64,000 nt of DNA. It comes from Ignavibacteriales bacterium. Its GTDB lineage: Bacteria; Bacteroidota; Ignavibacteria; Ignavibacteriales; Melioribacteraceae. The position numbers and the translations under genes were made by a program. Each line of letters starts with the position of its first letter. Within the stretch, counting starts at the first letter, position 1. Shown piece after piece: positions 19,078-28,237 of the stretch. The notes beneath the pieces are model-generated. The model made no database searches, was not told the DNA's origin, and saw nothing but the letters and a program-made list of their open reading frames with translations. The DNA lies in the NCBI GenBank assembly GCA_020635285.1, contig JACKAB010000011.1, forward strand, positions 45,421 to 109,420. Direction: 5' to 3'.

Positions 19078-19422
19078 TAGTATTTTTACAATTAGAATAT
19101 TCTTTATAAAAATAGATTTTATTGGTAACAAAGCCATTATTGAGCTTCGAAAATATTTTTAACTAAGGCGCTTACTGGACATAGGTCAAATTTTATATTT
19201 TATTTTTAATAGATTTGTTTGACATAATTAAAATTATTTTTTTAAAAGCGGAAAAATAAATTTTTATGATAATTAGGATAACAAAATTATTTCATCTTTT
19301 TTAATAGGTTAAACTAGAACTAATTTTGATGAATACTCTATAGATAAATAGAATATTTTTTTTTGAGTTGAGTTAAAAAATTTTTAATCAGTAAATAGAA
19401 ACCACAAAACCGAGGAGGGTGC
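19078..19422. other. 345-base gap before the porin; leader motif at its end
   Basis: AT-rich with no gene seen. It contains TAGATTTG at 19210-19217, compatible with the Bacteroidota -7 element but without a clear -33. The conserved leader motif TTTAATCAGTAAATAGAA is at 19383-19400 and a very strong ribosome site GAGGAGGG at 19412-19419. No sigma-54 promoter was found here, so the porin may be transcribed separately from the TRAP operon. Confidence 0.5.
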
Positions 19423-20429
19423 ATGAACTTCATAAAAAGGTTCACTGTTATAATGTTAGTTATTTTCATCTCTACAAATTTAAATTTCGCTCAGGATGAC
19501 CCTGAATTTTCTTACAGAATTGGGGGTACCATTCAGGCATGGACAAGTTTAGGACAAATAGATGGTTCCGATACAAGCTCATTAGGTTGGGGTTTAAGAA
19601 GAGTTAGAGTAAGAGCTTATTCAAATTTTGGTACAAAAATGAAAGGTTTTGTTCAATTTGAATTAACCTCCCTAAATTACTTGATGCCAGAATTGAATAT
19701 TTACTTTCTGATATGTTTACAATAAGAGCTGGACGATTTATTGGTGCTGGTGTTAGAGCTGCCGGATTAACATCTCATACTGTTATAGATATTACAGAAA
19801 GACCACTAACAGCACAAAAATGGGGTGCCTCAACAATTGGTGCTGATTTTAGAGATTATGGAATGGATGTGGTTGGAAGCTTTGGAGACTTGAAGGCTAC
19901 TGTAACTTTGCACAATGGTAATGGAGCTACAAATATTCTTAATAGAATGTCTGGACACGGAACACAAAACGGTAGCTTTGCGGTGAGTGGAATGCTGAGT
20001 TTTAAACCAAAAACTGTAAAAGGATTAGAAGCAGGTGCTTATTACGGTATGGGAAATAAAGAAATTAATGAATATAAATCTTACAATGCCTATGCTTATT
20101 ACGAACCAGGTCCGCTTAGAGTAAAAGCAGAAGTTATTGGCTGGACAAATACTTTTGGGACTCTTGATGTAAGTCAAATGGGTTATTATTTGTTTGCAGG
20201 TTATAAAGTAGCGGAAAATATTGAGGCTGTTGGTCGATTTGAAAATTATGATAAAAATACAGATGTTGATGATAATGAACAATCTATCATAACACTTGGT
20301 GCAACTTATTCAGTATTTTCAACAAAATGGACAGCAGGAAAGATAACTGCTGCATATGCTATAATCGGAGAATCTGGAACAGCTGTGGATAACAACGCTT
20401 TCCAACTTGTAATGCAATTAGTATTTTAA
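19423..20429 (+). CDS. Outer-membrane porin, frameshifted at about 19670
   Basis: Beta-barrel porin of about 335 residues after correction, with a signal peptide ending near LNFAQDD. The sequence resembles phosphate-selective porin O/P-like barrels (YRIGGTIQAWTSLGQ, RRVRVRAYSNFGTKMKGFVQFEL, FTIRAGRFIGAGVRAAGLTSH) and ends in a barrel-type strand LVMQLVF with terminal Phe. The reading frame breaks in the C-run at 19670-19672. Inserting one C restores ELTSPKLLDARIEYLLSDMFTIRAG, the normal family continuation. Position and a leader motif shared with the Usp-TRAP operon suggest it lets the TRAP substrate cross the outer membrane. A bidirectional terminator follows. Confidence 0.75.
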
Positions 20430-20437
20430 TAAACTAT

Positions 20438-20467
20438 TTTCTGCCCATTGAAATATATGGGCAGAAA
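20438..20467. terminator. Bidirectional terminator between porin and ABC permease
   Basis: Perfect 11-bp stem TTTCTGCCCAT / ATGGGCAGAAA with loop TGAAATAT and T/A tracts on both sides, placed between two convergent genes. Confidence 0.88.
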
Positions 20468-20498
20468 TTTTTATCTTATAATAAAAGAGTCATTAAAT

Positions 20499-21769
20499 TT
20501 AATACTTATATTTCAACCACTTAATAACTTCACTCCACTTTGGTTTTTTGCCGGTACGTAAAATTCCAACTCTAAATATTTTTCCTGCAATTGGAAAAAT
20601 TTAATAATAATAGTTGCAATACTTACAATAATTGACAAAGCAAATTGCCAAAGCGGAACATCTGCTAAAGTCATTCGTGCAGGCATAACAATTATATTTG
20701 CAAACGGAAACATTGAAGCAATAATTGCAATAGGATTAGCCGGATTTTTAACTAAAGACATTGCAATAAAAAAAGGAATAATTATTAACATCATAATTGG
20801 CCACATTCCGGATTGAGCTTCTTGAGCATTCTCAAAAATTGAACCAACCATTGTGAATAAACCTAGAAATGTGATAAGCCCTAAAAAGAAATTTAACAAC
20901 AAATATAAAACTTGTCCGAGTGACACACTAATATTGATATTACTAGGCAGAGCAAATAAGGTTGTAAATGAAATAAGAATAACAGGAATTAACCAAACAG
21001 CCATTTGCAATACGCCGGTTATCGAAGCTCCCAAAATTTTTCCTGCCATTAATTCTGTACTACTAACCGAGGATAATAAAACTTCTGAAACTCTATTGCT
21101 TTTCTCTTCCATAACGGATTGCATTGTCATTTGCCCCATCATAATTAAACTGATGTAAAGCAAAAAAGTAAACAAGTAAGATAAAATTAAACTTCCATAA
21201 CCTTCTTCTTCAATATCTTTATCTTTAGAAACTTTGTATCCGGTAAAATCAACTCTGGTTCTTGCAAAACTTAAATCGCCTTCCGATAAATTCTTTCCTT
21301 GAAAATAATTATCAACCAAAACCTCATTAATATATCCATTTAATTTTTGAGTAATAGTGGCGTTGTTAGGTGTTTTAGAATAATATTTAATATTTTTAGT
21401 TGATTTTGCAGAGTCAGAAATAAAAATAATACCTGCTAATTTTTCATCAAGTAGATCAGCTTTTCTTTCTTCTAAGTAGGAATTTAGTTCAGTTTTAGAT
21501 TTTGTTAAATATTTAAAAGAATAATATTTATTTTTGATAAAAGGCAATCCTTCAAAGGTCGATTCAAATTTCTGAGTTAAGGTAACAGATTCTGTAATCA
21601 ATTCTAATTTCGTATTTTCATCGCCATCATAAGAAAATAATAAAGCTTGAATTCCAATCATCAAAATCATCAATGCTGGTAAGGCAATTGTCATTATAAT
21701 AAATGTTTTAGATAATAACTTTTCTTGAAGCTCTCGTTTTAACAAACCAATAATTCTATAATTAAACAT
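20499..21769 (-). CDS. ABC-2 type exporter permease, NatB-like (frameshifted near its 3' end)
   Basis: Membrane subunit of an ABC exporter, about 423 residues. TM1 is near the N-terminus (TFIIMTIALPALMILMIGIQALLF), followed by a large extracytoplasmic domain of about 170 residues and five to six C-terminal helices with the family motif MEEKSNRVSEVLLSSVSSTELMAGKILG. Start ATG 21769 overlaps the end of the ATPase gene (ATGTTTAA) and has GGAGG just upstream. The frame breaks in the A-run 20595-20599. One base changed there gives AGKIFRVGILRTGKKPKWSEVI and a stop at 20499, the usual NatB ending. Exported substrate unknown; NatAB relatives move Na+ or other compounds. Confidence 0.82.
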
Positions 21770-22691
21770 TGATTGCCTCCAATATTTCCCCTTCTTCTTT
21801 TCCGGCCAGTTCAACAAATATTTCTTGAAGTGAGATATCATTTGCGCTGAACTTTTGAATTGATATATTATTGTCAATCAGCAATTTTAATAGCTGCTGA
21901 ATTTGTGACGCATCTTTAACAGTAATTCCGGTTGTATTGCCATAATCAGAAATTTTTTCAATGATATGATGATTCTTAAGAAAAGAAATATTACCTTCAT
22001 AATTTAGACTAACATTTTTCTGTGCGTATTTTTGTTTTATTTCTTTTAAAGATCCGTTTAGAATAATACTGCCGCGGTCAATCATTGCAATATGGTCACA
22101 CATCTTTTCAGCAAAATCCATTAAGTGAGTTGAAAGAATTATCACTTTATTTTTTTTCTTTTCTTCAAGAATAATTTCTTTAAGAAGATTAGTATTTATC
22201 GGGTCTAAACCGGAAAATGGCTCGTCTAAAATTATAAATTCAGGATCATGTAAAATTGTTGCAATAAACTGAACTTTTGCTGGTTGCCTTTTGAAAGATC
22301 TTCAATCTTCGCATCTTTTCTTTCAAGCAATTCAAATCTTTTGAGATAGTTTAAAGCTTTCTGCTTTACTTCTTTACCGGTCTTGCCTTTTATTTCTGCA
22401 AAGAAAAGTAAAGTATCAAGGACTTTCATTTTTTTGTAAAGCCCTCTTTCTTCGGGTAAGTATCCAACTTGATTTTTAAATTCTTGTCCAACCTTGGTGC
22501 CCCGCAAAATAACCTCACCAGAATCGGGCATATAAATATTCATCATCATTCTGATTGTTGTAGTTTTGCCAGCTCCATTTCTTCCAATCAATCCAAATAT
22601 AGAACCTTCTGGAACTTGGAACGAGGCATTATCAACGGCTGTAATGTTATTGAAAGTTTTGGTTAAATTTTTTTACTTCAAGTGCATGCAT
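21762..22691 (-). CDS. ABC exporter ATPase, NatA-like (two frameshifts)
   Basis: Nucleotide-binding subunit of the exporter, about 309 residues once corrected. Walker A GRNGAGKTT, signature LSKGNQQK, Walker B FIILDEPFSGLDP and the switch His in ILSTHLMDF are all present. The C-terminal regulatory extension (to EAINV) is NatA-like. Frame breaks lie in the T-run 22668-22674 (one base too many; correction gives KNLTKTFNNITAVDNASF) and at 22275-22278 (one base missing; correction gives QQKVQFIATILHDPEF). Start ATG 22691. It overlaps the permease gene by 8 bases, so the two are translationally coupled. Confidence 0.82.
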
Positions 22692-22911
22692 GTTGACCTT
22701 AGAAATTATTTTTAATGAGGGAGATATTAAGTTACTGGATTTAAAAATAAGAAAAATATCAATAAATATTAATTTTCTTTGTCCCAGCAATGGTTTATTA
22801 TTATTCATTAATAATCATAATTTAAGATTTACTGAGAATTATTATTGCATTTTTAAAAAGATAATCATACTTTAAGAACCATAAAACTCTTTTATTCAAT
22901 AAATCTGAAAT

Positions 22912-23919
22912 ATGTTGATGGAATATTTTGACTATTCCCTTAGTTTATTCAAAAAGATTGAAAAAACAGATTTTTCTGAACTTTCAAACACTTCCGAAAA
23001 TCCTATTCGTGCTTTGATTCCATTTGTTCTAAAGAATTTTTCGTTTGAAAAATTTAAAGAATTATACCGTAAAGAAACAGATAGAATTATTGATGAATAT
23101 CTGCCTATTGAAAAAAGTGATACTGAGCAAATTGAAAAACTAAAAGCAATCTATTACTATGATAATTCAGTAAATAACTATTCATGGATGTTTTTATTTT
23201 GGATTTGGAATAATAAAATTGAAATTGAAGAAGCCGATCTAAAATTACTCCTACGAGCTGAATTTATGGGAATGATGGGTTATAGGCTAATTGATCTTTA
23301 TACCGATGATGAAGGAACAAACAAAGAATATTTCTTTATAGGTAACTTTTTAATTAGGTCTTTTGAACAAATTTTTAATGATGTATTCAAAACTAAAAAA
23401 ACATTCGATCTTATAAACTATTATACATTAAAGTATAATGAAATTGAATATATAGAAAAACGAAATTTATGGAAAACATGTCCATATAGTTGGAAAAAAT
23501 CGTTCGAACTCGGATTTAAAACCTCACCTCTACTTTCATTATTTCATGTTGTTTTTAGCGCATCAAATAGTGAAGAAAACAAATCAACTGACTTACTACA
23601 AGCATTACTAAATGCCTTGGCTGCCAATCAGATTTTGGATGATATTAGCGATGCCCCATCTGATTTAGCCGTTGGAAGAGAAACACTTGTAATGTCCGGT
23701 TTCTTTAGTAAATACGGAATTGAGAATAGCTGGAATGACAAAAATATAAAAGATTTTTTAAATCAAGAAAGATTAGTAATGATATATAAAAATCTTCTTG
23801 AATTATTTGAGGAAGCCCTTAATCTTGCTGAAAAACATGAAGATCTAATTTTTATGCTTTTTATAGAATTCGGCAAACAAGGTTTTCTAAATAATTTTGA
23901 AGTTGTTCCAATTAAATAA
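22912..23919 (+). CDS. Class I isoprenoid-synthase-like protein
   Basis: 335 residues, mostly helical, soluble. About residues 240-258 read QILDDISDAPSDLAVGRET. This matches the second Asp-rich motif of trans-prenyl diphosphate synthases and related class I isoprenoid enzymes (QxxDDxxDxxxDLxxG). An acidic stretch RLIDLYTDDEGTNKE at about 114-128 sits where the first motif would be, but it is not a clean DDxxD, so chain-elongating activity is uncertain. The rest of the sequence I do not recognise. A 39-codon gene with a strong ribosome site follows 42 bases later, then a barrel protein and an ATP-grasp enzyme. Could be a divergent prenyl transferase or cyclase, or a non-catalytic relative. Confidence 0.5.
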   Translation: MLMEYFDYSLSLFKKIEKTDFSELSNTSENPIRALIPFVLKNFSFEKFKELYRKETDRIIDEYLPIEKSDTEQIEKLKAIYYYDNSVNNYSWMFLFWIWNNKIEIEEADLKLLLRAEFMGMMGYRLIDLYTDDEGTNKEYFFIGNFLIRSFEQIFNDVFKTKKTFDLINYYTLKYNEIEYIEKRNLWKTCPYSWKKSFELGFKTSPLLSLFHVVFSASNSEENKSTDLLQALLNALAANQILDDISDAPSDLAVGRETLVMSGFFSKYGIENSWNDKNIKDFLNQERLVMIYKNLLELFEEALNLAEKHEDLIFMLFIEFGKQGFLNNFEVVPIK

Positions 23920-23961
23920 TAATAACGTATTAACTAACAGCACAATCAATTAGGAGGAGTA

Positions 23962-24081
23962 ATGCAAGGTCTTAGCGGAATCTTATCAATTATTAAAAAA
24001 ATGAATATCCAATTTTTAACTTCCCAAGAAATTGAAGAAGGAAAATTTATAATTAATATTAAAGGGTATTCTGCTTATTAA
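23962..24081 (+). CDS. Small 39-residue peptide of unknown function
   Basis: ATG 23962 to TAA 24081, preceded at optimal distance by GGAGGAG (23953-23959), one of the best ribosome sites in the window. The peptide starts MQGLSGILSIIKKMNIQF and ends FIINIKGYSAY. It is amphipathic, has no Cys and no signal peptide. It sits 42 bases after the isoprenoid-synthase-like gene on the same strand. No family recognised. Confidence 0.5.
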   Translation: MQGLSGILSIIKKMNIQFLTSQEIEEGKFIINIKGYSAY

Positions 24082-24169
24082 AATTATCAAGTAGAGTTTC
24101 TAATTATTTTTTTTATCATCAATAACATATTTATTGTTTACTGAATTTTTCTAAACTATTGGAGGAGAT

Positions 24170-25423
24170 ATGCTTCAAAGATTTCTTTATGTAACAGCGT
24201 CGCTATTCTTTATAATTTTTTTAAGCACTACACATTCTCAAGAACTAATCGAAAAATCGGGTGGTTTTGCAAGATTGCAAGCCATGGGTTCAAATCCTTA
24301 TGTTATTGACCCATATAATATGACAATTAATCCAGCTTGGGCAGCTTACTATTCTGATTTTTTAATGGGTGATCTTGGTTCAACAAATACGGCATTTGGA
24401 AATGACGGCGGCGGTCAATTTATTGGTGCCAATCTAGCAGTTAATAATCGATTAAGCCTTGGGGTTCTTCTAACAAGAAGTGATTTTGGAGGAAGATTTT
24501 CCATTGCTCAATTAGATCCAACAAATGTTATTGGGCAGTTAAATAATGCAGTTGGTGCAGGCTTAACACCGTTGAATAATAATTTAGAATTTATCGGTTC
24601 TTATAAATCGGGAAATAACAAATTTGGATTTGGTTTAGCATATGCTTCATCATCAAGAGAAGTAAATCCTGCAAGCGGTAGTTCAACTGAAGCCTCAGCA
24701 TCACAAATAGGATTAAGTCTTGGATATATAGGAAGAATGGGAAGTGGTTTTCTTTTGGATTTGGCTTTTTCATTAGTTCTACCAGGTGGTACATATAAAC
24801 CTGCAGGTGGAAAAGAATCAAGTGTTAGCCAAACGAACATTGGTCTGAATGCAAGAGCTTTTTACGATATTTCTGAGAAATTTAAATTTGTTCCAGCTTT
24901 TACGTTCCAAAGTTATTCCGGCAGTGTAGAAGATGCTTCTGGAACAACAGTCGAAAAATATGATTTACAATCAATTTCTGTAATTGTACTTGGACTTGGT
25001 GTTTCTTATAAAGTTGGGGACTTCTTATTTGCTGGTGGTCCATCATTCACAACAATTAGTCAAACAACTCCTGCTGTAGAAAATACATCACCAGAATTAA
25101 CAGCAACTACAACCTTATTTCCTTCTTGGAATCTAGGTGCTGAATGGGGAATGTTAGATTGGCTTTGGGCAAGATTTGGTTATATTTCCATTACAGGAAG
25201 TGTAACTACAGAATCCGCAGCCTCAGCAACTACTGTGAATGAGTCAACTTCAACTATCTATGGACCAGCGGGCGTAACGGGCGCTTATGTTGGTTTAGGA
25301 TTTAAGTTAGGAAATTTGTCACTTGATGGAACAGTAAATAGTGATGTCTTACGTCAAGGCCTAAATAATATTGGAGGCGGGGGAGCAACCTTTGCTTATT
25401 TATCTTTAAGTGTTGCTTTCTAA
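24170..25423 (+). CDS. Outer-membrane beta-barrel protein
   Basis: 417 residues with a signal peptide ending near TTHSQE and a Gly/Ser-rich alternating beta pattern throughout, closing with an aromatic terminal residue (FAYLSLSVAF). The N-terminal GGFARLQAMGSNPYVIDPYNMTINPAW recalls the plug-like start of FadL/PorV-type barrels in Bacteroidota ('NPA' motif). The role, for instance uptake of a hydrophobic compound, is a guess. Ribosome site GGAGGA just before ATG 24170; a strong terminator follows. Confidence 0.65.
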   Translation: MLQRFLYVTASLFFIIFLSTTHSQELIEKSGGFARLQAMGSNPYVIDPYNMTINPAWAAYYSDFLMGDLGSTNTAFGNDGGGQFIGANLAVNNRLSLGVLLTRSDFGGRFSIAQLDPTNVIGQLNNAVGAGLTPLNNNLEFIGSYKSGNNKFGFGLAYASSSREVNPASGSSTEASASQIGLSLGYIGRMGSGFLLDLAFSLVLPGGTYKPAGGKESSVSQTNIGLNARAFYDISEKFKFVPAFTFQSYSGSVEDASGTTVEKYDLQSISVIVLGLGVSYKVGDFLFAGGPSFTTISQTTPAVENTSPELTATTTLFPSWNLGAEWGMLDWLWARFGYISITGSVTTESAASATTVNESTSTIYGPAGVTGAYVGLGFKLGNLSLDGTVNSDVLRQGLNNIGGGGATFAYLSLSVAF

Positions 25424-25432
25424 TTTCAATCC

Positions 25433-25460
25433 GTGGGGTATTTGAAAAATAATACCCCAC
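25433..25460 (+). terminator. Intrinsic terminator after the barrel gene
   Basis: Perfect 10-bp stem GTGGGGTATT / AATACCCCAC, loop TGAAAAAT, followed by TTTAACTTT. Confidence 0.8.
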
Positions 25461-25544
25461 TTTAACTTTCGGACAATAATAACAAAGTTTTACTTCTAAT
25501 TAAATTTTAATTCCAAAATTCAAATTCATGTTATTGGTTAAAAA

Positions 25545-26691
25545 TTGGAAGAAAATACAAACCTAAAAGAAAACTTTTCAATTCTAATCCCCGATGGTGA
25601 AAGTAAACTAGTACGTTCTGTGGTTCATTGTTTATCGGTTGTACCTGGATTAAGAATTAATATTCTTTCAAAAAATCGCTTCTCGCCAATTCGGTTTTCA
25701 CGCTTCATTAATAGTTATTATTATGCCAATGATAGTATTGATGAATTAAAAATCTCGAAGATAAAAAGTATAGCACTAAAAACGAATTCAGATATAATTT
25801 TGCCTATTGACGAAGAAGCCATAGCACTATTATCTCAACATAAAAATGAACTTACTGAAAAAGTTTTTTTAAGTCCTTTGCCAGATTTAGACGCATTTAA
25901 AATATGTTCGAACAAGTGGTTGCTGAGCAAATTCCTAAAAGAAAATAAATTACCTCATCCCATCACAATTAATTATAAAAATGTAGATTTGAAAAAGGAT
26001 ACACTCGATTTGCAATTTCCTGTTTTAGTAAAACCAATAAAGGGATTGTTTGGTAAAGGCATAAAATTATTTGATAATTATATTGAATTAAAAAGCTACT
26101 TAAATAATTGTAAAAACTTGGAAAAATACATTCTACAATCATTTATTAATGGATTTGATATTGATTGCAGCGTCTTGTGTAAAGAAGGAGAGATATTACA
26201 ATATACTATTCAAAAAGAAATATCCACTTCAAACAGAAGATTTGGTCCACCCGCTGCAGTAGAATTCTTACACGACGAAAATGTTTATAAAGTTGTTAAA
26301 GAACTTATCAAAAAATTGAATTGGTCTGGAGTTGCACATATTGATTTGAGATATGACACAATTGATAATGAAGTAAAAATAATAGAAGTCAACCCACGTT
26401 TTTTGGGGCAGTTTAATTGGATCCTTGAATGCTGGGATTAACTTTCCATACCTTGCATGTTTAGTCGGTTTTGGTTTTGAAATTCCTCAAATTAAATCGA
26501 AGTTCCAGAAATTTTCGTTAGTCCAAGATGTCCTTAATTTAAAGTATAGAAGACTTACAAATGGGAAAGCGATGCCAATTAGTTTTAAGGACACAAATCT
26601 AAAGTATATTTTAAAAGACCCAATCCCGGAAATAATAGGTTTCAATAGCTATATTTTTATGCAACTCATTGAAAAGGTAAAAAAACAATAA
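25545..26691 (+). CDS. ATP-grasp enzyme, carbamoyl-phosphate-synthase-like (frameshifted)
   Basis: ATP-dependent carboxylate-amine/thiol ligase-type protein of about 381 residues after correction. The N-terminal pre-ATP-grasp domain carries SILIPDGESKLVRSVVHCLS. The ATP-binding part has FPVLVKPIKGLFGKGIKLF and the metal-binding end HIDLRYD...KIIEVNPRFWGSL. The frame breaks in the T-run 26399-26404; removing one T changes NPRFLGQFNW into NPRFWGSLIGSLNAGINFPYL, the normal ATP-grasp motif. The written start is TTG 25545. Alternatively an ATG at 25528 would fit if the A-run 25540-25544 has one base missing. Substrate unknown; relatives act on small metabolites or cell-surface precursors. Confidence 0.75.
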
Positions 26692-26799
26692 GTTGTTTTT
26701 GAAGTAAATATTTGCTGAAATTAATATTATTAAGTCAATTTGAAATGAGTATTATCATTGTATTCAACAAATGTATTTAACTTGTTAAAAAGAAATTGA

Positions 26800-26817
26800 T
26801 ATAATAAATTTATTATA
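26800..26817. promoter_or_regulatory. 18-bp perfect palindrome, candidate operator
   Basis: TATAATAAATTTATTATA, a perfect 18-bp dyad, ends 25 bases before the start of the small ACT/TM1266-like gene. It suits binding of a dimeric regulator to the promoter, although A/T-only dyads also arise by chance in such DNA. Confidence 0.4.
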
Positions 26818-26842
26818 CGTTTATAAAACAAAAAGGTAAGCC

Positions 26843-27100
26843 ATGAGTAAATCAATTTTAGTAATTCTTATTGGAAAGAGAAAAGAAGAAGCCGTAAAGG
26901 TTCAACAAATTTTAACCGCTTGGGGCTGCATAATTAAAACCAGACTTGGAATTCATGATGGAGTTTTGGATAATTGCTCTGATGAAGGATTGTTAATTTT
27001 AGAACTTCATGGAAGTAAAGAACAAAAAGATGAATTAACCAGAAAAGTTTCTGTGCTTCCTGGTGTAAGTTCAAAACTTGTTGAATTAACGGTTGATTAA
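26843..27100 (+). CDS. Small ACT-like protein, TM1266/NikR-C-terminal type
   Basis: 85 residues with the beta-alpha-beta-beta-alpha-beta pattern of the ferredoxin-like ACT fold: SILVILIGKRKEEAVKVQQILTAWG, IIKTRLGIHDG, GLLILELHGSKEQKDELTRKVSVLPGVSSKLVEL. This resembles the putative iron-only hydrogenase system regulators (TM1266 family), which are small stand-alone domains binding an unknown effector. No hydrogenase gene is in the window. Monocistronic, with AAGGTAAG before the ATG and a palindrome upstream. Confidence 0.55.
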   Translation: MSKSILVILIGKRKEEAVKVQQILTAWGCIIKTRLGIHDGVLDNCSDEGLLILELHGSKEQKDELTRKVSVLPGVSSKLVELTVD

Positions 27101-27402
27101 CTTTTTCTAGTTGTTTCTTTATTATATTTCATTGTAGTAAAGGAAATTTTTAATTTAACGTTAAGCCTGAACTTTTAAAAAATTATTTTTTAGCTGACTT
27201 TTTACTAAAGACCTTTAAAAATTATTCAACTTAGTTTATTTAATTTTTAAGGTAAATAGTTCCAAATTTCAGCACACCTTCCATTTTATTTACAAAAAGT
27301 AGAATCAATATTTTTAGAAATTATTTTTAAAGTTGTTATTCTAAATATCTATTTGAACTTTGAAAAATTTATCATAATATTCTATCAAAAAAAGAAAAGA
27401 AC
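27101..27402. other. 302-base AT-rich gap, no feature seen
   Basis: I find no open reading frame of note, no stable hairpin and no recognisable promoter. It separates the ACT-like gene from the Usp-antiporter-permease cluster and probably holds that cluster's promoter. Confidence 0.4.
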
Positions 27403-28233
27403 ATGTTTTCAAAAATTGGTTTAGCAATAACATTTTCTCCAACCAGCAAGGCCTTACTTAAAGAAACTTTAAGACTCCAAAAACTATTTAATTCACAACT
27501 AGTAATTATTCACATAGGTAAAAAAAATGAAACCAGTGAAAAAAAACTTTTTGAAATTATTGAAAGTGTTGGCTTACAAAAGCAAAATTATGATTTAATT
27601 TGGGATGAAGGTGATCCGGCAAAAAAACTGATAAAAAACTGTAAAACAGCAAAAGTCGATTTATTTATATCTGGAGCTTTAGAAGAAGAAAAATTATTTA
27701 AATATTTTTTTGGTTCAGTTTCAAGAACAATTATGCACGAATTAACATCAACAACGTTAATATTAAAATCTCCAAGCGAAGCACCAAGAAGTTTTAAGAA
27801 ATTTTACTTATCTGTCGATTACTCAACTCAAAGTGAAAAAACAATTGTTTCTGCATATAAATTTGCCATCCAAGAAAAAGCAGAAGAATTTGTTCTCATT
27901 CGCGATTTTCACGCACCAGTATTATCAACTTCAATAATTGATAGCGGATCAATAAATGAAATTAAAATTCTCAAACAACAATGGATTACTGAAGAAAAAG
28001 AGAAAATGAAATTGTTTATTAAGGAATTGAATTTAACTCAAATAGAACCGAAGATTGTTTGTCTTTATGGTAAAAAGGGATTTGAATCTGGGAATTATGC
28101 ACGAGAAAATAATGCAGATATATTTATTGTTAATAGCCCAACAAAAAAAGATAGACTAATAGACAGACTTTTTTTGCATACTGCAGAGTTTGCTTTTGAA
28201 AAACTTCCTTCAAATTTATTAATCTTTAGATAA
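27403..28233 (+). CDS. Tandem universal stress protein (two Usp domains)
   Basis: 276 residues made of two UspA-like domains (about 1-125 and 135-276). The first has FSKIGLAITFSPTS and ends FFGSVSRTIMHELTSTTLILKSP, keeping the G-S nucleotide-binding signature. The second (KKFYLSVDYSTQSEKTI...) ends RLFLHTAEFAFEKLPSNLLIF, where the signature is degenerate. It is the first gene of a cluster: the antiporter ATG is 5 bases after its stop. Usp domains often sit beside or within cation transporters, so it likely modulates the transporter encoded next. Confidence 0.82.
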   Translation: MFSKIGLAITFSPTSKALLKETLRLQKLFNSQLVIIHIGKKNETSEKKLFEIIESVGLQKQNYDLIWDEGDPAKKLIKNCKTAKVDLFISGALEEEKLFKYFFGSVSRTIMHELTSTTLILKSPSEAPRSFKKFYLSVDYSTQSEKTIVSAYKFAIQEKAEEFVLIRDFHAPVLSTSIIDSGSINEIKILKQQWITEEKEKMKLFIKELNLTQIEPKIVCLYGKKGFESGNYARENNADIFIVNSPTKKDRLIDRLFLHTAEFAFEKLPSNLLIFR

Positions 28234-28237
28234 ACCA

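Noticed and set aside
22690..22875. 61-codon plus-strand frame between the ABC ATPase and isoprenoid-like genes
   Set aside because: Low-complexity Ile/Asn-rich product, no ribosome site, AT-rich chance frame.
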